This document shows, piece by piece, positions 36,260 through 45,669 of a stretch of 64,000 nucleotides of DNA (positions are counted from its first letter, which is position 1; each line of letters starts with the position of its first letter). Below the pieces are notes generated by a model. The model searched no databases. It saw only the letters and a list, made by a program, of their open reading frames with translations, and had not been told where the DNA came from. The stretch comes from Rossellomorea arthrocnemi (GTDB lineage: Bacteria > Bacillota > Bacilli > Bacillales > Bacillaceae_B), in assembly GCF_904424705.1 (NCBI RefSeq), contig NZ_CAJGBF010000004.1, positions 242,340 to 306,339 on the forward strand, read 5' to 3'. A program made the position numbers and the translations under genes.

Positions 36260-36667
36260 ATGACTACAAAATTCGAAACAGGCTCTGTTGTAACAGGTAA
36301 AGTTACAGGCATTCAACCATACGGTGCATTCGTTGCACTTGACGAAGAAACTCAAGGATTAGTTCACATCTCTGAAATCACTCACGGATTTGTTAAAGAC
36401 GTTAGTGAGCACCTTTCAGTAGGCGACGAAGTAAAGGTGAAAGTACTATCAGTGGACGAAGCAGCTGGTAAAATCAGCCTTTCTATCCGTGCTACAGAAG
36501 AAGCTCCTGCTCAACAAGCAAAGCCGGCAGCAGCGAAAAAACCTCGCCGTCAAGGAAGTGTGAAACCAGCAGCTGAAGAAACAACACCAGCAGGTTTCAA
36601 CACTCTTAAAGACAAGCTTGAAGAGTGGATCGAGCAATCAGAACGTGAAGATCTAATCAAAAAATAA
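36260..36667 (+). CDS. yugI: YugI, S1-domain RNA-binding general stress protein 13
   Basis: A 135-residue protein. Residues about 6-78 are one S1 domain (GSVVTGKVTGIQPYGAFVAL, GLVHISEITHGFVKDV, VGDEVKVKVLSVD, KISLSIRA). A basic Ala/Pro-rich linker (AKPAAAKKPRRQGSVKPAAE) follows, then a conserved acidic tail (LKDKLEEWIEQSERED). YugI binds ribosomes or RNA in related bacteria and is called general stress protein 13. The ATG at 36260 follows AGGAGTG; the open frame upstream lacks a ribosome site. Confidence 0.92.
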   Translation: MTTKFETGSVVTGKVTGIQPYGAFVALDEETQGLVHISEITHGFVKDVSEHLSVGDEVKVKVLSVDEAAGKISLSIRATEEAPAQQAKPAAAKKPRRQGSVKPAAEETTPAGFNTLKDKLEEWIEQSEREDLIKK

Positions 36668-36721
36668 ACCATCAAAAAAAAGACTGTCCTCTTAATGGGC
36701 AGTCTTTTTTTTGATGGTTTA
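36665..36721 (+). terminator. Long terminator of yugI
   Basis: A 25-bp stem (36665-36689/36697-36721) with one G-T pair and internal A8/T8 tracts; TAA of yugI overlaps its base. Confidence 0.9.
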
Positions 36722-37003
36722 TTTCATACCTCTATCGACAGGGTAATAAGCCTGGATTTTTGCTTCTTTTTAGAAAAAAAGATCAAATTGATAGAGGAGA
36801 TTAGTAATCTATTTTCTGGAAACCCATGTACCCTTTCCTTTATTCCTATCAGGATTTATACCTGTATTCAACCATTAGAAAACCCAACGTATAAGAGGAT
36901 CCTCGTCTTTTATTAGGTTCTTTTCACAAAGCATGTTTCTATATTTTTCACAAAAAATTTTATCGTGAATTAACGAAAAATATAGAATTTTTGTACAATA
37001 AAC

Positions 37004-37032
37004 TTGTCCGTACCTCCTGAATGACATATAAT
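37004..37032 (+). promoter_or_regulatory. Sigma-A promoter of the aldehyde dehydrogenase operon
   Basis: TTGTCC (37004-37009), 17-base spacer, TATAAT (37027-37032). The rest of the 420-base gap before the gene holds no other feature. Confidence 0.75.
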
Positions 37033-37037
37033 GAGAA

Positions 37038-37051
37038 TGGAAGCGCTTTAA
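37038..37051. promoter_or_regulatory. Candidate cre (CcpA) site over the transcription start
   Basis: TGGAAGCGCTTTAA begins six bases after the -10, so it should cover the start point; it fits TGNAANCGNTNNCA except in the last two positions. Confidence 0.5.
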
Positions 37052-37087
37052 TTGGTAAGAAAATACATAAATACAGGAGGATCTTAG

Positions 37088-38608
37088 ATGCTTTATAAAA
37101 ATCCGAATACTGAAGGTTCATTGGTACAATTCAAGGACAAGTATGAGAACTTTATTGGTGGAGAATATGTGCCTCCTGCAAGTGGAGAATACTTCGAAAA
37201 TGTATCACCTATTACGGGTAAAGTTTTCACGAAAATTGCCCGTTCAAACAAAGAGGATGTTGAAAAGGCATTAGACGCAGCACATGCAGCGAAGGACGCA
37301 TGGGGGAAAACCTCTGTAGCCGAAAGATCCAATATATTAAATAAAATTGCGGATCGTATAGAAGAAAATCTGGAAATGCTGGCCGTAGCTGAAACGTGGG
37401 ATAATGGAAAGCCAGTCCGTGAAACAATGGCGGCAGACTTACCATTAGCGGTGGATCATTTCCGTTATTTCGCAGGATGCATCAGAGGTCAGGAAGGATC
37501 TCTTGGAGAAATCGATAATGATACGGTTTCTTATCACTTCCATGAGCCGATTGGGGTTGTTGCACAGATTATCCCTTGGAACTTCCCGATTCTGATGGGG
37601 GTATGGAAGATTGCTCCTGCTCTGGCTGCAGGAAATTGTGTCGTTTTAAAGCCGGCAGAGCAGACACCGGCTTCCATCATGGTTTTGGTAGAACTGATAG
37701 AAGACCTTCTGCCTAAGGGCGTTCTGAACGTGGTTCAAGGATTCGGAGTAGAAGCAGGGAAACCACTTGCCCAAAGTAAGCGTGTTGGAAAAGTAGCTTT
37801 CACAGGTGAAACGACAACTGGTCGTCTCATCATGCAATATGCTTCTCAAAATATTATCCCTGTTACATTGGAGCTTGGTGGTAAATCACCTAACATCTTC
37901 TTTGAAGATGTCATGGATCAGGATGATGACTTTCTCGATAAAGCAGTGGAAGGGTTCGTCATGTTTGCACTTAATCAAGGAGAGGTGTGTACTTGTCCTT
38001 CAAGAGCGCTAATCCAGGAATCGATCTATGATAAATTCATGGAGCGTGCAATCGAACGAGTGAAACAAATCAAGCAGGGAAACCCATTAGATACAGATAC
38101 AATGCTTGGCGCCCAGGCTTCTCAAGAACAATTGGATAAAATCCTCTCTTATATTGAAATCGGAAAAGAAGAGGGAGCGGAATTACTCATCGGCGGCGAG
38201 CAAAATACACTGAACGGGGATCAGAAATCTGGTTTCTATGTAAAGCCTACTGTATTCAAAGGTGACAACAAAATGCGTATTTTCCAGGAAGAAATCTTTG
38301 GCCCGGTAGTTTCCGTGACAACGTTCAAAACGAAGGAAGAAGCTCTTGAAATCGCCAATGATACCCTTTATGGACTTGGAGCAGGTGTATGGACGCGTGA
38401 CATGAACACGGCTTACCGTTTCGGCAGAGAAATTCAAGCAGGTCGCGTATGGACTAACTGTTACCATCAATACCCGGCACATGCGGCATTCGGTGGATAC
38501 AAAATGTCCGGGATCGGTCGTGAAAATCATAAAATGATGCTATCACACTATCAACAAACTAAGAATTTACTAGTCAGCTATAGTCCTAAAGCGTTAGGAT
38601 TCTTTTAA
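37088..38608 (+). CDS. Aldehyde dehydrogenase (AcoD/ExaC group)
   Basis: A 506-residue NAD-dependent aldehyde dehydrogenase. [20 protein letters not shown] near 160, the general-base block [14 protein letters not shown] near 258 and the nucleophile in [12 protein letters not shown] near 300 are present, as are [14 protein letters not shown] and the C-terminal hydrophobic end. Close to the Bacillus/Staphylococcus AcoD-AldA and Pseudomonas ExaC enzymes, which oxidise acetaldehyde and similar short aldehydes. It is followed at one base distance by a DUF779 gene, a constant companion of this subgroup. A sigma-A promoter and candidate cre site precede it, suggesting catabolite repression. Confidence 0.92.
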   Translation: MLYKNPNTEGSLVQFKDKYENFIGGEYVPPASGEYFENVSPITGKVFTKIARSNKEDVEKALDAAHAAKDAWGKTSVAERSNILNKIADRIEENLEMLAVAETWDNGKPVRETMAADLPLAVDHFRYFAGCIRGQEGSLGEIDNDTVSYHFHEPIGVVAQIIPWNFPILMGVWKIAPALAAGNCVVLKPAEQTPASIMVLVELIEDLLPKGVLNVVQGFGVEAGKPLAQSKRVGKVAFTGETTTGRLIMQYASQNIIPVTLELGGKSPNIFFEDVMDQDDDFLDKAVEGFVMFALNQGEVCTCPSRALIQESIYDKFMERAIERVKQIKQGNPLDTDTMLGAQASQEQLDKILSYIEIGKEEGAELLIGGEQNTLNGDQKSGFYVKPTVFKGDNKMRIFQEEIFGPVVSVTTFKTKEEALEIANDTLYGLGAGVWTRDMNTAYRFGREIQAGRVWTNCYHQYPAHAAFGGYKMSGIGRENHKMMLSHYQQTKNLLVSYSPKALGFF

Positions 38609-38609
38609 A

Positions 38610-38942
38610 ATGGAAGAGCGACTAGAGGCAACAGAACAAGCCCTTCAACTGATTGAAACGTTAAAAGGCAAACATGGTGCCCTTCTGTTTCATCAGTCTG
38701 GAGGATGTTGTGATGGCAGTTCTCCTATGTGTTTAAGTCAGGATGATTTGATCATCGGTGATAGTGATGTATTGGTAGGTACTGTAGCCGACTGTCCTTT
38801 TTACATGAACGAACAACAATATGAGTATTGGAAGCATTTCCGGATCATATTGGATGTTAGAGAAGGAAGGGGAGGAGTGTTCTCTTTGGAATCCACGGAG
38901 GGCGTGCGCTTTGTCACGGATTCTAAATTGATCAGATCGTAA
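38610..38942 (+). CDS. DUF779 protein
   Basis: A 110-residue DUF779 protein. Signature blocks: HGALLFHQSGGCCDGSSPMC at about residues 20-39 with three cysteines, then GDSDVLVGTVADCPFYM near 51, and FRIILDVREGRGG-like residues near 72. The clustered Cys and Asp residues suggest metal binding. It starts one base after the aldehyde dehydrogenase stop, so it is co-transcribed and probably translationally coupled. Function not established; a maturation or regulatory role for the dehydrogenase is an inference from their association. Confidence 0.9.
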   Translation: MEERLEATEQALQLIETLKGKHGALLFHQSGGCCDGSSPMCLSQDDLIIGDSDVLVGTVADCPFYMNEQQYEYWKHFRIILDVREGRGGVFSLESTEGVRFVTDSKLIRS

Positions 38943-38989
38943 GAATGAATTTTATGGTTCTACTTTTCTACTCTTAATAATAATTTTTA

Positions 38990-39022
38990 GAGACAACTTT
39001 TTATAGGTTGTCTCTTTTTTGT
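38990..39022 (+). terminator. Terminator of the aldehyde dehydrogenase-DUF779 operon
   Basis: Stem AGAGACAAC/GTTGTCTCT followed by TTTTTT. Confidence 0.85.
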
Positions 39023-39079
39023 ATTGAGAACGATAGATTGTGAAGTACACTCATTTTTCTATTTTTAATAATTACTACA

Positions 39080-39094
39080 TTAAAATAATTATAA
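39080..39094. promoter_or_regulatory. PerR/Fur-type box 1
   Basis: TTAAAATAATTATAA, 14 of 15 positions agree with TTATAATNATTATAA; lies just before a TTGACT hexamer at 39101. Confidence 0.65.
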
Positions 39095-39143
39095 TTTATA
39101 TTGACTTTCATTAGAAAATAGTTAAAATAAAACTATAATTACT

Positions 39144-39158
39144 TAATAATAATTATAA
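39144..39158. promoter_or_regulatory. PerR/Fur-type box 2
   Basis: TAATAATAATTATAA, 14 of 15 positions agree with the PerR box; it lies downstream of a TATAAT at 39134, 18 bases before the katA start. Confidence 0.65.
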
Positions 39159-39176
39159 TCTAAAGGAGTGTTTTTA

Positions 39177-40637
39177 GTGGATAATAGAAAACTAACTACG
39201 AATCAAGGTGCCCCTATCGGCGATAATCAGAACTCAATTACAGCGGGAGAAAGGGGTCCGACACTTCTCGAGGATTATCAACTAATTGAGAAATTGGCTC
39301 ACTTCGACAGAGAACGGGTACCAGAAAGAGTTGTTCACGCAAGAGGAGCGGGAGCACACGGAGTATTCATTACAAAAAACAGTATGAAAAAATATACAAA
39401 AGCCGCACTTTTTCAGGAAGCCGGCAAAGAAACACCTGTATTTGCCCGTTTTTCCACTGTCGTCCATGGGCAGCATTCTCCTGAAACTTTACGGGACCCC
39501 CGGGGATTTGCCGTGAAATTTTATACAGAAGAAGGGAACTGGGATTTTGTCGGGAATAACCTTCCTGTGTTTTTTATCCGTGATGCCATGAAGTTCCCGG
39601 ATATGGTTCATTCTTTAAAGCCGAATCCCCAAACGAATATCCAAGAGCCTGAGAGATATTGGGATTTCATGTCCTTGACTCCGGAATCAACAAATATGCT
39701 TCTTCATCTCTATACAGATGAAGGGATTCCTGCTAACTATAGACAAATGCGCGGGTCCAGTGTGCATGCCTATAAATGGGTAAATGCCGCGGGGAATACC
39801 GTGTATGTGAAGTTGAACTGGAAACCGAAGCAAGGTATTGAAAATCTATCTTCAGAAAAAGCAGCAGAAATCCAAGGGAAAGACTTTAACCATGCAAGCC
39901 GTGATCTTTATGAATCGATTGAAAACGGAGAATTCCCTGAATGGGACCTATATGTTCAGCTACTGGATCCAATGGATGTAGATGCCTTTGATTTCGATCC
40001 ACTTGATGCAACGAAAGATTGGTCGGAGGATGACATACCATCTCACTTTATCGGTACGATGATTTTAAATGAAAATCCAGAAAACATCTTTGCGGAAACG
40101 GAATCAGTGGGCTTCAATCCAGGAGTGCTCGTGAACGGAATGCTTCCTTCTGAAGATAAATTGCTTCAAGGAAGACTATTCTCTTATTCAGACACACAGC
40201 GTTATCGAATCGGCGCAAATTACATGCAACTCCCGATCAATTGTCCATTTGCTCAAGTGGAGAATAACCAGAGGGACGGACATATGCCATTCAAGCAGCA
40301 GAAAGGCTCAGTGAACTATGAGCCGAACAGCTTCGATGAAACACCGAAAGAAGTGGAGGGGTATACAGAAATACATCAACCGATGACGGGTGAAAGAGGA
40401 AGACAGAAGATCCAGAAAACAGATGATTTCGGTCAGGCTGGACGCATTTACAGAAGCTATTCGGATGAAGTGAAAGAGCAAGTAGTGAAAAATATTTCCA
40501 GTGAACTATCACAAATTAATGAAAGAATCGCTCTCCGCGCAGTGTGTAATTTCTTCCGGGCAGATGTAGCGCTTGGTAAGAAGCTGGCAGAGAGTATTGG
40601 AGTGGATTTGACACCTTATTTGCAGCATATGGAATAA
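39177..40637 (+). CDS. katA: Vegetative catalase
   Basis: A 486-residue small-subunit monofunctional haem catalase. The distal histidine lies in RVVHARGAGAHGVF (near residue 56), the active-site asparagine in GNWDFVGNNLPVFFIRDA (near 128) and the proximal haem-ligand tyrosine in RLFSYSDTQRYRIG (near 340). It removes hydrogen peroxide in the cytoplasm. The GTG at 39177 has AAAGGAGTG upstream; the frame extends three codons further without a site. Two PerR-like boxes frame the promoter region, so peroxide induction through PerR is likely. Confidence 0.95.
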   Translation: MDNRKLTTNQGAPIGDNQNSITAGERGPTLLEDYQLIEKLAHFDRERVPERVVHARGAGAHGVFITKNSMKKYTKAALFQEAGKETPVFARFSTVVHGQHSPETLRDPRGFAVKFYTEEGNWDFVGNNLPVFFIRDAMKFPDMVHSLKPNPQTNIQEPERYWDFMSLTPESTNMLLHLYTDEGIPANYRQMRGSSVHAYKWVNAAGNTVYVKLNWKPKQGIENLSSEKAAEIQGKDFNHASRDLYESIENGEFPEWDLYVQLLDPMDVDAFDFDPLDATKDWSEDDIPSHFIGTMILNENPENIFAETESVGFNPGVLVNGMLPSEDKLLQGRLFSYSDTQRYRIGANYMQLPINCPFAQVENNQRDGHMPFKQQKGSVNYEPNSFDETPKEVEGYTEIHQPMTGERGRQKIQKTDDFGQAGRIYRSYSDEVKEQVVKNISSELSQINERIALRAVCNFFRADVALGKKLAESIGVDLTPYLQHME

Positions 40638-40650
40638 GCTGGGATGACAG

Positions 40651-40714
40651 AGTACTGGTCTTATTTTATCGGTGAAGGTGCACTGATAAAAGGGGCTGGT
40701 GCTCTTTTTTTTGA
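40651..40714 (+). terminator. Terminator of katA
   Basis: Long imperfect stem starting AGAGTACTGGTC and closing GGCTGGTGCTCT, followed by T8. Confidence 0.75.
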
Positions 40715-41003
40715 AGAATTCAGGTAGCAGATGTGAAGATTTATGGTCTTTCTTAGATAGATATATATTTGTCAAACGTTATCTGGGTTTATCAAAATAT
40801 CAACCTAACTTTCATTTTTTAAGATATTGACTGTTCTTCCAATTGCGGCAAATTGCTCAATCGCTCTAATAGAGGGAAAAGTAGGGTTCTATGCGCTCTA
40901 TAATATGTAGCTGTCATTTTCAAAAAACCACAAATATCTTATTCCTGATCAACCCCATAACAAAAAAAGCCACTCCCCCAATTAGAGAAAGTGGCCAATA
41001 CCA
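40715..41003. other. Intergenic region between convergent katA and rocR
   Basis: No gene recognised. Only the rocR terminator at its end is apparent. Confidence 0.5.
40962..40995 (-). terminator. Terminator of rocR
   Basis: Stem GCCACT/AGTGGC (40969-40974/40990-40995) followed on the minus strand by seven T. Confidence 0.65.
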
Positions 41004-42386
41004 TCAAAACGCATTCCGTTCAATCCCGTACTTCCGAATCCGATACTGTAAATTCTGCCGGCTCATTCCAAGGGATTTCGCCGTTTTGGTGATATTGAAG
41101 TCATGATGTTTCAATGATTTCTGAATATAATAGGTTTCGGCCTCTTCTATGAAAAGCTCCAACGGTTTGATCTCTGTTCCGGATTGATAGAGGAAATCTG
41201 ATTCATCCTGTTTTTCTTCTCCAACTGCTGTGTGGAGAATTCGTTGTCGGAAACCGAATGGAAGATGATTGAAGTGGATTTCATCTTCAAAGCCAACGAG
41301 ATTAAATGCTCCCTCAATAACATGTTCAAGCTCTCTTACATTACCCGGCCAGTCATATTGATGGAAAATATCCATTACCTCCTTCGAAATCCCTTTCATA
41401 TTCATGGCGAAATGGTGGTTGAACTGATCAATGAAATATTTCACGATTTCCGGTAGATCGTCCTTTCTCGAACGGAGAGAGGGGATGAAGATAGACACAA
41501 TGCTCAGCCTGTAATAGAGCTCCTTCAATAACCGTCCTTCTGCAATGGCATCGATCGGATCCTCGTTCACGGTCGCCATCACACGGACGTCGTATGGAAG
41601 GTCCGTCCCTCTGGAAAAGAAGTTTAATAGCTTCTCCTGGAGGGAAGGGGGTAATGAGTTGATTTCGTCGAGGAGAAGTGTTCCTCCCTGTGCTTGCTGG
41701 AAGAGGGAGGGCCGTTGATCTCCCGGGCTGCTGCCTTCTTGCTCATCCTGAAAAAGGATTTCTTCAAGCATATCATCACGTAATGAAGAACAATTCTGGG
41801 TGATGAAGGGGTGGTTGGCACGGGCGCTGTCGTTATGAATACTGTGTGCGAAAAGCTCCTTGCCGGTACCGATTTCACCACAGATTAACACAGGGGAAGA
41901 ATTCCTCGTCGCCCGCTTTCCTGTTTCGATTGCGTCCTGCAGACGATGATGTTGACCGATAATGCTATCAAAAGTATATAAGCTGCTCGGGCGCTTATGC
42001 ATATGATCCCTCATCACTTTTTCGAGCTTGGTGATATCTCTTGCAATCTCGATCGCTCCAATCAACACCTCATCATGAAAAATAGGGAATGTATCGTTCA
42101 TCGTCGTGATTTCGATACCGTTTATATTAAAATAAGTTTGCTTCATATTGAGGGTTGGCTCCTTAGTGTTAAGGACTTTAAGGAGGGTGCTTTCCTCTTC
42201 AGAATGAAATTGGAAGACATCCAACAAATTTTTATCCAAAACGTCTTCGATTTCCATTCCTTCGATTTCCCGCATCTTACGATTGTAGATGATGGTTCTT
42301 CCGGTAGAATCGATGACATGGACACCTGATTCGAGATGTTCAGCGACTTTTTCATACATATACAACCGTTTTTCAGATTCCAGCAT
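41004..42386 (-). CDS. rocR: RocR-like AAA+ (enhancer-binding type) regulator lacking GAFTGA
   Basis: A 460-residue regulator with a PAS domain (about 10-120), AAA+ domain (about 135-365) and a Fis-type helix-turn-helix (about 425-455, KTAKSLGMSRQNLQYRIRKY). Walker A GEIGTGKE (170-177) and Walker B GGTLLLDE (234-241) are intact. The sigma-54-contacting loop, expected between ILF (210-212) and RPSLF (225-229), reads QDEQEGSSPGDQ and contains no GAFTGA. It is divergent from rocA, the position of arginine-catabolism regulators; B. subtilis RocR senses ornithine/citrulline. Codons for R259-P264 contain the 15-base GGGACGGACCTT repeat. AGGAGAGAG precedes the ATG. Confidence 0.85.
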   Translation of the reverse strand: MLESEKRLYMYEKVAEHLESGVHVIDSTGRTIIYNRKMREIEGMEIEDVLDKNLLDVFQFHSEEESTLLKVLNTKEPTLNMKQTYFNINGIEITTMNDTFPIFHDEVLIGAIEIARDITKLEKVMRDHMHKRPSSLYTFDSIIGQHHRLQDAIETGKRATRNSSPVLICGEIGTGKELFAHSIHNDSARANHPFITQNCSSLRDDMLEEILFQDEQEGSSPGDQRPSLFQQAQGGTLLLDEINSLPPSLQEKLLNFFSRGTDLPYDVRVMATVNEDPIDAIAEGRLLKELYYRLSIVSIFIPSLRSRKDDLPEIVKYFIDQFNHHFAMNMKGISKEVMDIFHQYDWPGNVRELEHVIEGAFNLVGFEDEIHFNHLPFGFRQRILHTAVGEEKQDESDFLYQSGTEIKPLELFIEEAETYYIQKSLKHHDFNITKTAKSLGMSRQNLQYRIRKYGIERNAF

Positions 42387-42550
42387 GCTGTCTCTCTCCT
42401 CTTCTTAATCATTTGTTATTCCTGCAAAAAGTATCGTCTATAGAACAATAATTTGCGCAAATTTTCCAGGCTTTCATTAAGGGGATTAGCTCCTTATCTG
42501 AATGGATTCCGCAAAAAGAGTGGAATTTTAAAAAATTTTGAAAAAACTCT

Positions 42551-42579
42551 TGAAAAATGCAACTATCTTTTGCATTATT
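42551..42579 (+). promoter_or_regulatory. Candidate sigma-A promoter of rocA
   Basis: TTGAAA (42551-42556), 17-base spacer, CATTAT (42574-42579). I found no -24/-12 (TGGCAC-N5-TTGCA) element between rocR and rocA. Confidence 0.4.
42558..42576. promoter_or_regulatory. Palindrome 1 upstream of rocA, ATGCAA-N7-TTGCAT
   Basis: A 19-base inverted repeat filling the spacer of the candidate promoter; probable binding site for the RocR-like regulator. Confidence 0.65.
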
Positions 42580-42601
42580 ATAAGTGTAAGGGTTTTCTAA
42601 A

Positions 42602-42620
42602 TGCAAATTTTTTTTGCATA
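42602..42620. promoter_or_regulatory. Palindrome 2 upstream of rocA, ATGCAA-N7-TTGCAT
   Basis: Second 19-base inverted repeat with the same arms, 44 bases from the first (start to start) and 68 bases before the rocA start. Confidence 0.65.
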
Positions 42621-42687
42621 TCTGCTAATGAACCTCGTCATATTGAGGATGAATAAAAAATCTTTGCTTAAAGGGGGAAATGCCCAC

Positions 42688-44232
42688 ATGATTCCTTACA
42701 AGCACGAACCATTCACAGATTTTTCGGAGAAAGAGAATCAGAAAGCATTTAAAGAAGGTCTAAAAGTAGTAAACAGTTACTTAGGCCAAGACTATCCATT
42801 AGTGATTGGCGGAGAGCGGGTAACAACCGATGATAAACTCGTTTCTGTCAACCCTGCAAACAAAGAAGAACTCATCGGACGTGTGTCCAAAGCGAATAAA
42901 GGTCTAGCTGAAAAAGCGATGGATGTCGCTTATGATGCATTCCAAACATGGCGTAAAGTGAAGCCTGAAACCCGCGCCGATATTCTTTTCCGCGCTTCTG
43001 CAATTGTTCGTCGGCGTAAGCATGAATTCTCTGCTTTACTAACGAAAGAAGCAGGTAAACCTTGGAATGAAGCGGATGCTGATACAGCGGAAGCGATCGA
43101 TTTCATGGAATACTATGCTCGTCAAATGCTTCGTTTGAAAGATGGGTTCCCAGTTGAAAGCCGTCCAGGTGAATACAACCAGTTCAACTACATTCCACTG
43201 GGAGTGGGAGTTGTGATCTCGCCTTGGAATTTTGCCTTTGCGATCATGGCTGGTACAGCTGTAGCAGCAATCGTTACGGGTAACACGGTTCTTCTTAAAC
43301 CAGCTTCAACGACTGCGGTTGTGGCAGCCAAGTTCATTGAAGTATTAGAAGAAGCAGGTCTTCCGAAGGGTGTCATCAACTATGTTCCGGGAAGTGGAGC
43401 AGAAGTTGGAGATTACCTGGTCGATCATCCAAAGACACGTTTTATTTCATTCACAGGTTCCCGTGACGTTGGTATCCGTATCTACGAAAGAGCAGCAAAA
43501 GTGAACCCCGGCCAAAAATGGCTGAAACGCGTTATCGCTGAAATGGGCGGTAAGGACACGATTGTTGTCGATAGCGAAGGAGATCTTGAATTAGCGGCTA
43601 AATCAATTGTTGCATCAGCATTCGGATTCTCCGGACAAAAATGTTCTGCCTGTTCCCGTGCCGTTGTGGTGGAAGACGTTTACGATCAAGTACTAGAGCG
43701 CGCAGTTGAATTAACGAAAGAATTGACGGTTGGAGATCCGACAGACCGTGAGCATTTCATGGGTCCTGTGATCGACCAGGCGTCATTTGATAAAATTATG
43801 AGCTACATTGAAATCGGTAAAAAAGAAGGTAAATTAATGATTGGTGGAGAAGGGGATAATTCAAAAGGCTTCTTCGTAAAACCGACAATCTTTGCTGATC
43901 TCGATGCAAATGCTCGATTGATGCAGGAAGAAGTCTTTGGACCGGTTGTCGCATTCTCGAAAGCGAAAGACTTCGATCATGCCCTGGAGATTGCAAACAA
44001 CACGGATTATGGTTTAACAGGTGCAGTGATCACGAATAACCGTGCGAAGATCGAACAGGCCCGTGAAGATTTCCATGTTGGAAACTTATACTTCAATAGA
44101 GGTTGTACAGGAGCCATCGTTGGATACCAGCCGTTTGGTGGATTCAATATGTCAGGTACCGACTCGAAAGCGGGCGGACCGGATTATCTTCTGCTTCATC
44201 TTCAAGCAAAAACGACATCCGAAACACTTTAA
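42688..44232 (+). CDS. rocA: 1-pyrroline-5-carboxylate dehydrogenase
   Basis: A 514-residue NAD-dependent aldehyde dehydrogenase that oxidises pyrroline-5-carboxylate (glutamate semialdehyde) to glutamate, the shared end step of arginine, ornithine and proline breakdown. [20 protein letters not shown] near 170, the glutamate block [14 protein letters not shown] near 286 and the cysteine nucleophile in [13 protein letters not shown] near 320 are typical of RocA. The ATG at 42688 follows AAGGGGG; the frame runs 29 codons further upstream across the operator palindromes and is not used. First gene of rocA-rocD-rocG. Confidence 0.95.
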   Translation: MIPYKHEPFTDFSEKENQKAFKEGLKVVNSYLGQDYPLVIGGERVTTDDKLVSVNPANKEELIGRVSKANKGLAEKAMDVAYDAFQTWRKVKPETRADILFRASAIVRRRKHEFSALLTKEAGKPWNEADADTAEAIDFMEYYARQMLRLKDGFPVESRPGEYNQFNYIPLGVGVVISPWNFAFAIMAGTAVAAIVTGNTVLLKPASTTAVVAAKFIEVLEEAGLPKGVINYVPGSGAEVGDYLVDHPKTRFISFTGSRDVGIRIYERAAKVNPGQKWLKRVIAEMGGKDTIVVDSEGDLELAAKSIVASAFGFSGQKCSACSRAVVVEDVYDQVLERAVELTKELTVGDPTDREHFMGPVIDQASFDKIMSYIEIGKKEGKLMIGGEGDNSKGFFVKPTIFADLDANARLMQEEVFGPVVAFSKAKDFDHALEIANNTDYGLTGAVITNNRAKIEQAREDFHVGNLYFNRGCTGAIVGYQPFGGFNMSGTDSKAGGPDYLLLHLQAKTTSETL

Positions 44233-44323
44233 GAGTGAAAACGGGGGGAGCCTTTGTACGCAGAGGCCCCTTCCTTGTATATAACTATTTAATTGTTTTT
44301 TATTACGTTAGGAGGAACCTTTC

Positions 44324-45517
44324 ATGGCAGTAAGTACTCATTCGATTATTGAACAAACCGAAAAATATGGTGCGAAAAATTATCATCCTCTCCCAATCGT
44401 CATTTCCGAAGCGGAGGGTGTATGGGTGAAGGACCCTGAGGGCAATAAGTATATGGATATGCTGAGCGCATATTCAGCCGTCAATCAAGGGCACCGTCAT
44501 CCAAAGATCATCCAGGCGTTAAAAGATCAGGCAGACCGCGTGACCTTAACTTCCAGGGCATTTCACAATGACCAATTAGCTCCTTGGTATGAGAAGATCT
44601 GCAAGCTGACGGGTAAAGACATGGCTCTTCCAATGAACACAGGTGCTGAAGCGGTTGAAACGGCGATCAAAACAGCTCGCCGTTGGGCTTATGATGTGAA
44701 GGGTGTAGCCGAAAACAGTGCAGAAATCATCGCGTGTAACGGGAATTTTCACGGAAGAACGATGACAGCCGTTTCCCTTTCTTCAGAAGAAGAATATAAG
44801 CGTGGGTTCGGTCCGATGCTTCCGGGGATCAACTTAATTCCTTATGGTGATCTTGACGCACTGAAAGAAGCAATCACTCCAAATACAGCGGCTTTCCTCA
44901 TTGAACCGATCCAAGGGGAGGCAGGGATCGTATTCCCGCCTAAAGGCTTCATGAAAGCTGCGTTTGAGTTATGTAAAGAAAATAATGTCCTATTCATTGC
45001 AGATGAAATTCAGGCAGGGCTTGCCCGTTCCGGAAAAATGTTTGCATGTGAGTGGGAAGATATCGATCCTGATATGTACATTCTCGGAAAAGCTCTGGGA
45101 GGCGGGGTATTCCCGATTTCTTGTGTGGTAGCAGACGAAGAAGTGCTTGGTGTATTCAATCCTGGCTCTCATGGCTCTACTTTCGGAGGAAATCCAATGG
45201 CATGTGCAGTGTCCGTTGCATCACTGGATGTGTTGATCGATGAAGGCCTTGCCGGCCGTTCCCTTCAAATGGGAGAATACTTTATGAGTAAACTTCGTGA
45301 GATAGATAATCCTATGATTAAGGAAGTTCGTGGCAGTGGTTTATTTATCGGAGTGGAACTGACTGAGCCAGCCCGTAAATACTGTGAACAACTCAAAGAA
45401 GAAGGATTGCTATGTAAAGAAACTCATGAGACCGTCATCCGTTTTGCTCCACCTCTTGTCATCTCACAAGAAGACCTGGACTGGGCGATTGAACGAATCA
45501 AAAAAGTATTGTCTTAA
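44324..45517 (+). CDS. rocD: Ornithine aminotransferase
   Basis: A 397-residue class III PLP aminotransferase converting ornithine and 2-oxoglutarate to glutamate semialdehyde and glutamate. Blocks: [20 protein letters not shown] near 47, [18 protein letters not shown] near 104, [18 protein letters not shown] near 222 and the PLP lysine in [14 protein letters not shown] near 255. AGGAGG lies before the ATG. It follows rocA by 91 bases without a clear terminator, so it can share the transcript. Confidence 0.96.
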   Translation: MAVSTHSIIEQTEKYGAKNYHPLPIVISEAEGVWVKDPEGNKYMDMLSAYSAVNQGHRHPKIIQALKDQADRVTLTSRAFHNDQLAPWYEKICKLTGKDMALPMNTGAEAVETAIKTARRWAYDVKGVAENSAEIIACNGNFHGRTMTAVSLSSEEEYKRGFGPMLPGINLIPYGDLDALKEAITPNTAAFLIEPIQGEAGIVFPPKGFMKAAFELCKENNVLFIADEIQAGLARSGKMFACEWEDIDPDMYILGKALGGGVFPISCVVADEEVLGVFNPGSHGSTFGGNPMACAVSVASLDVLIDEGLAGRSLQMGEYFMSKLREIDNPMIKEVRGSGLFIGVELTEPARKYCEQLKEEGLLCKETHETVIRFAPPLVISQEDLDWAIERIKKVLS

Positions 45518-45669
45518 TACGCCGTTGGTAAGAAGATTTTTTTCCTGAAACGTGCTTGAACAGGCGTAAAAATAAAAATTATTTCTTTCCCAAGTCAATG
45601 GTTTAACATACGGTAATATGTTACAATAACAACGTTTCAGATCACATAATAAAGAGGCGAATGTTTACA

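Noticed and set aside
42387..42687. A sigma-54 (-24/-12) promoter before rocA
   Set aside because: No GG-N10-GC pair in the right context was found; TGCAA-N7-TTGCA repeats look superficially similar but have the wrong spacing and no GG.
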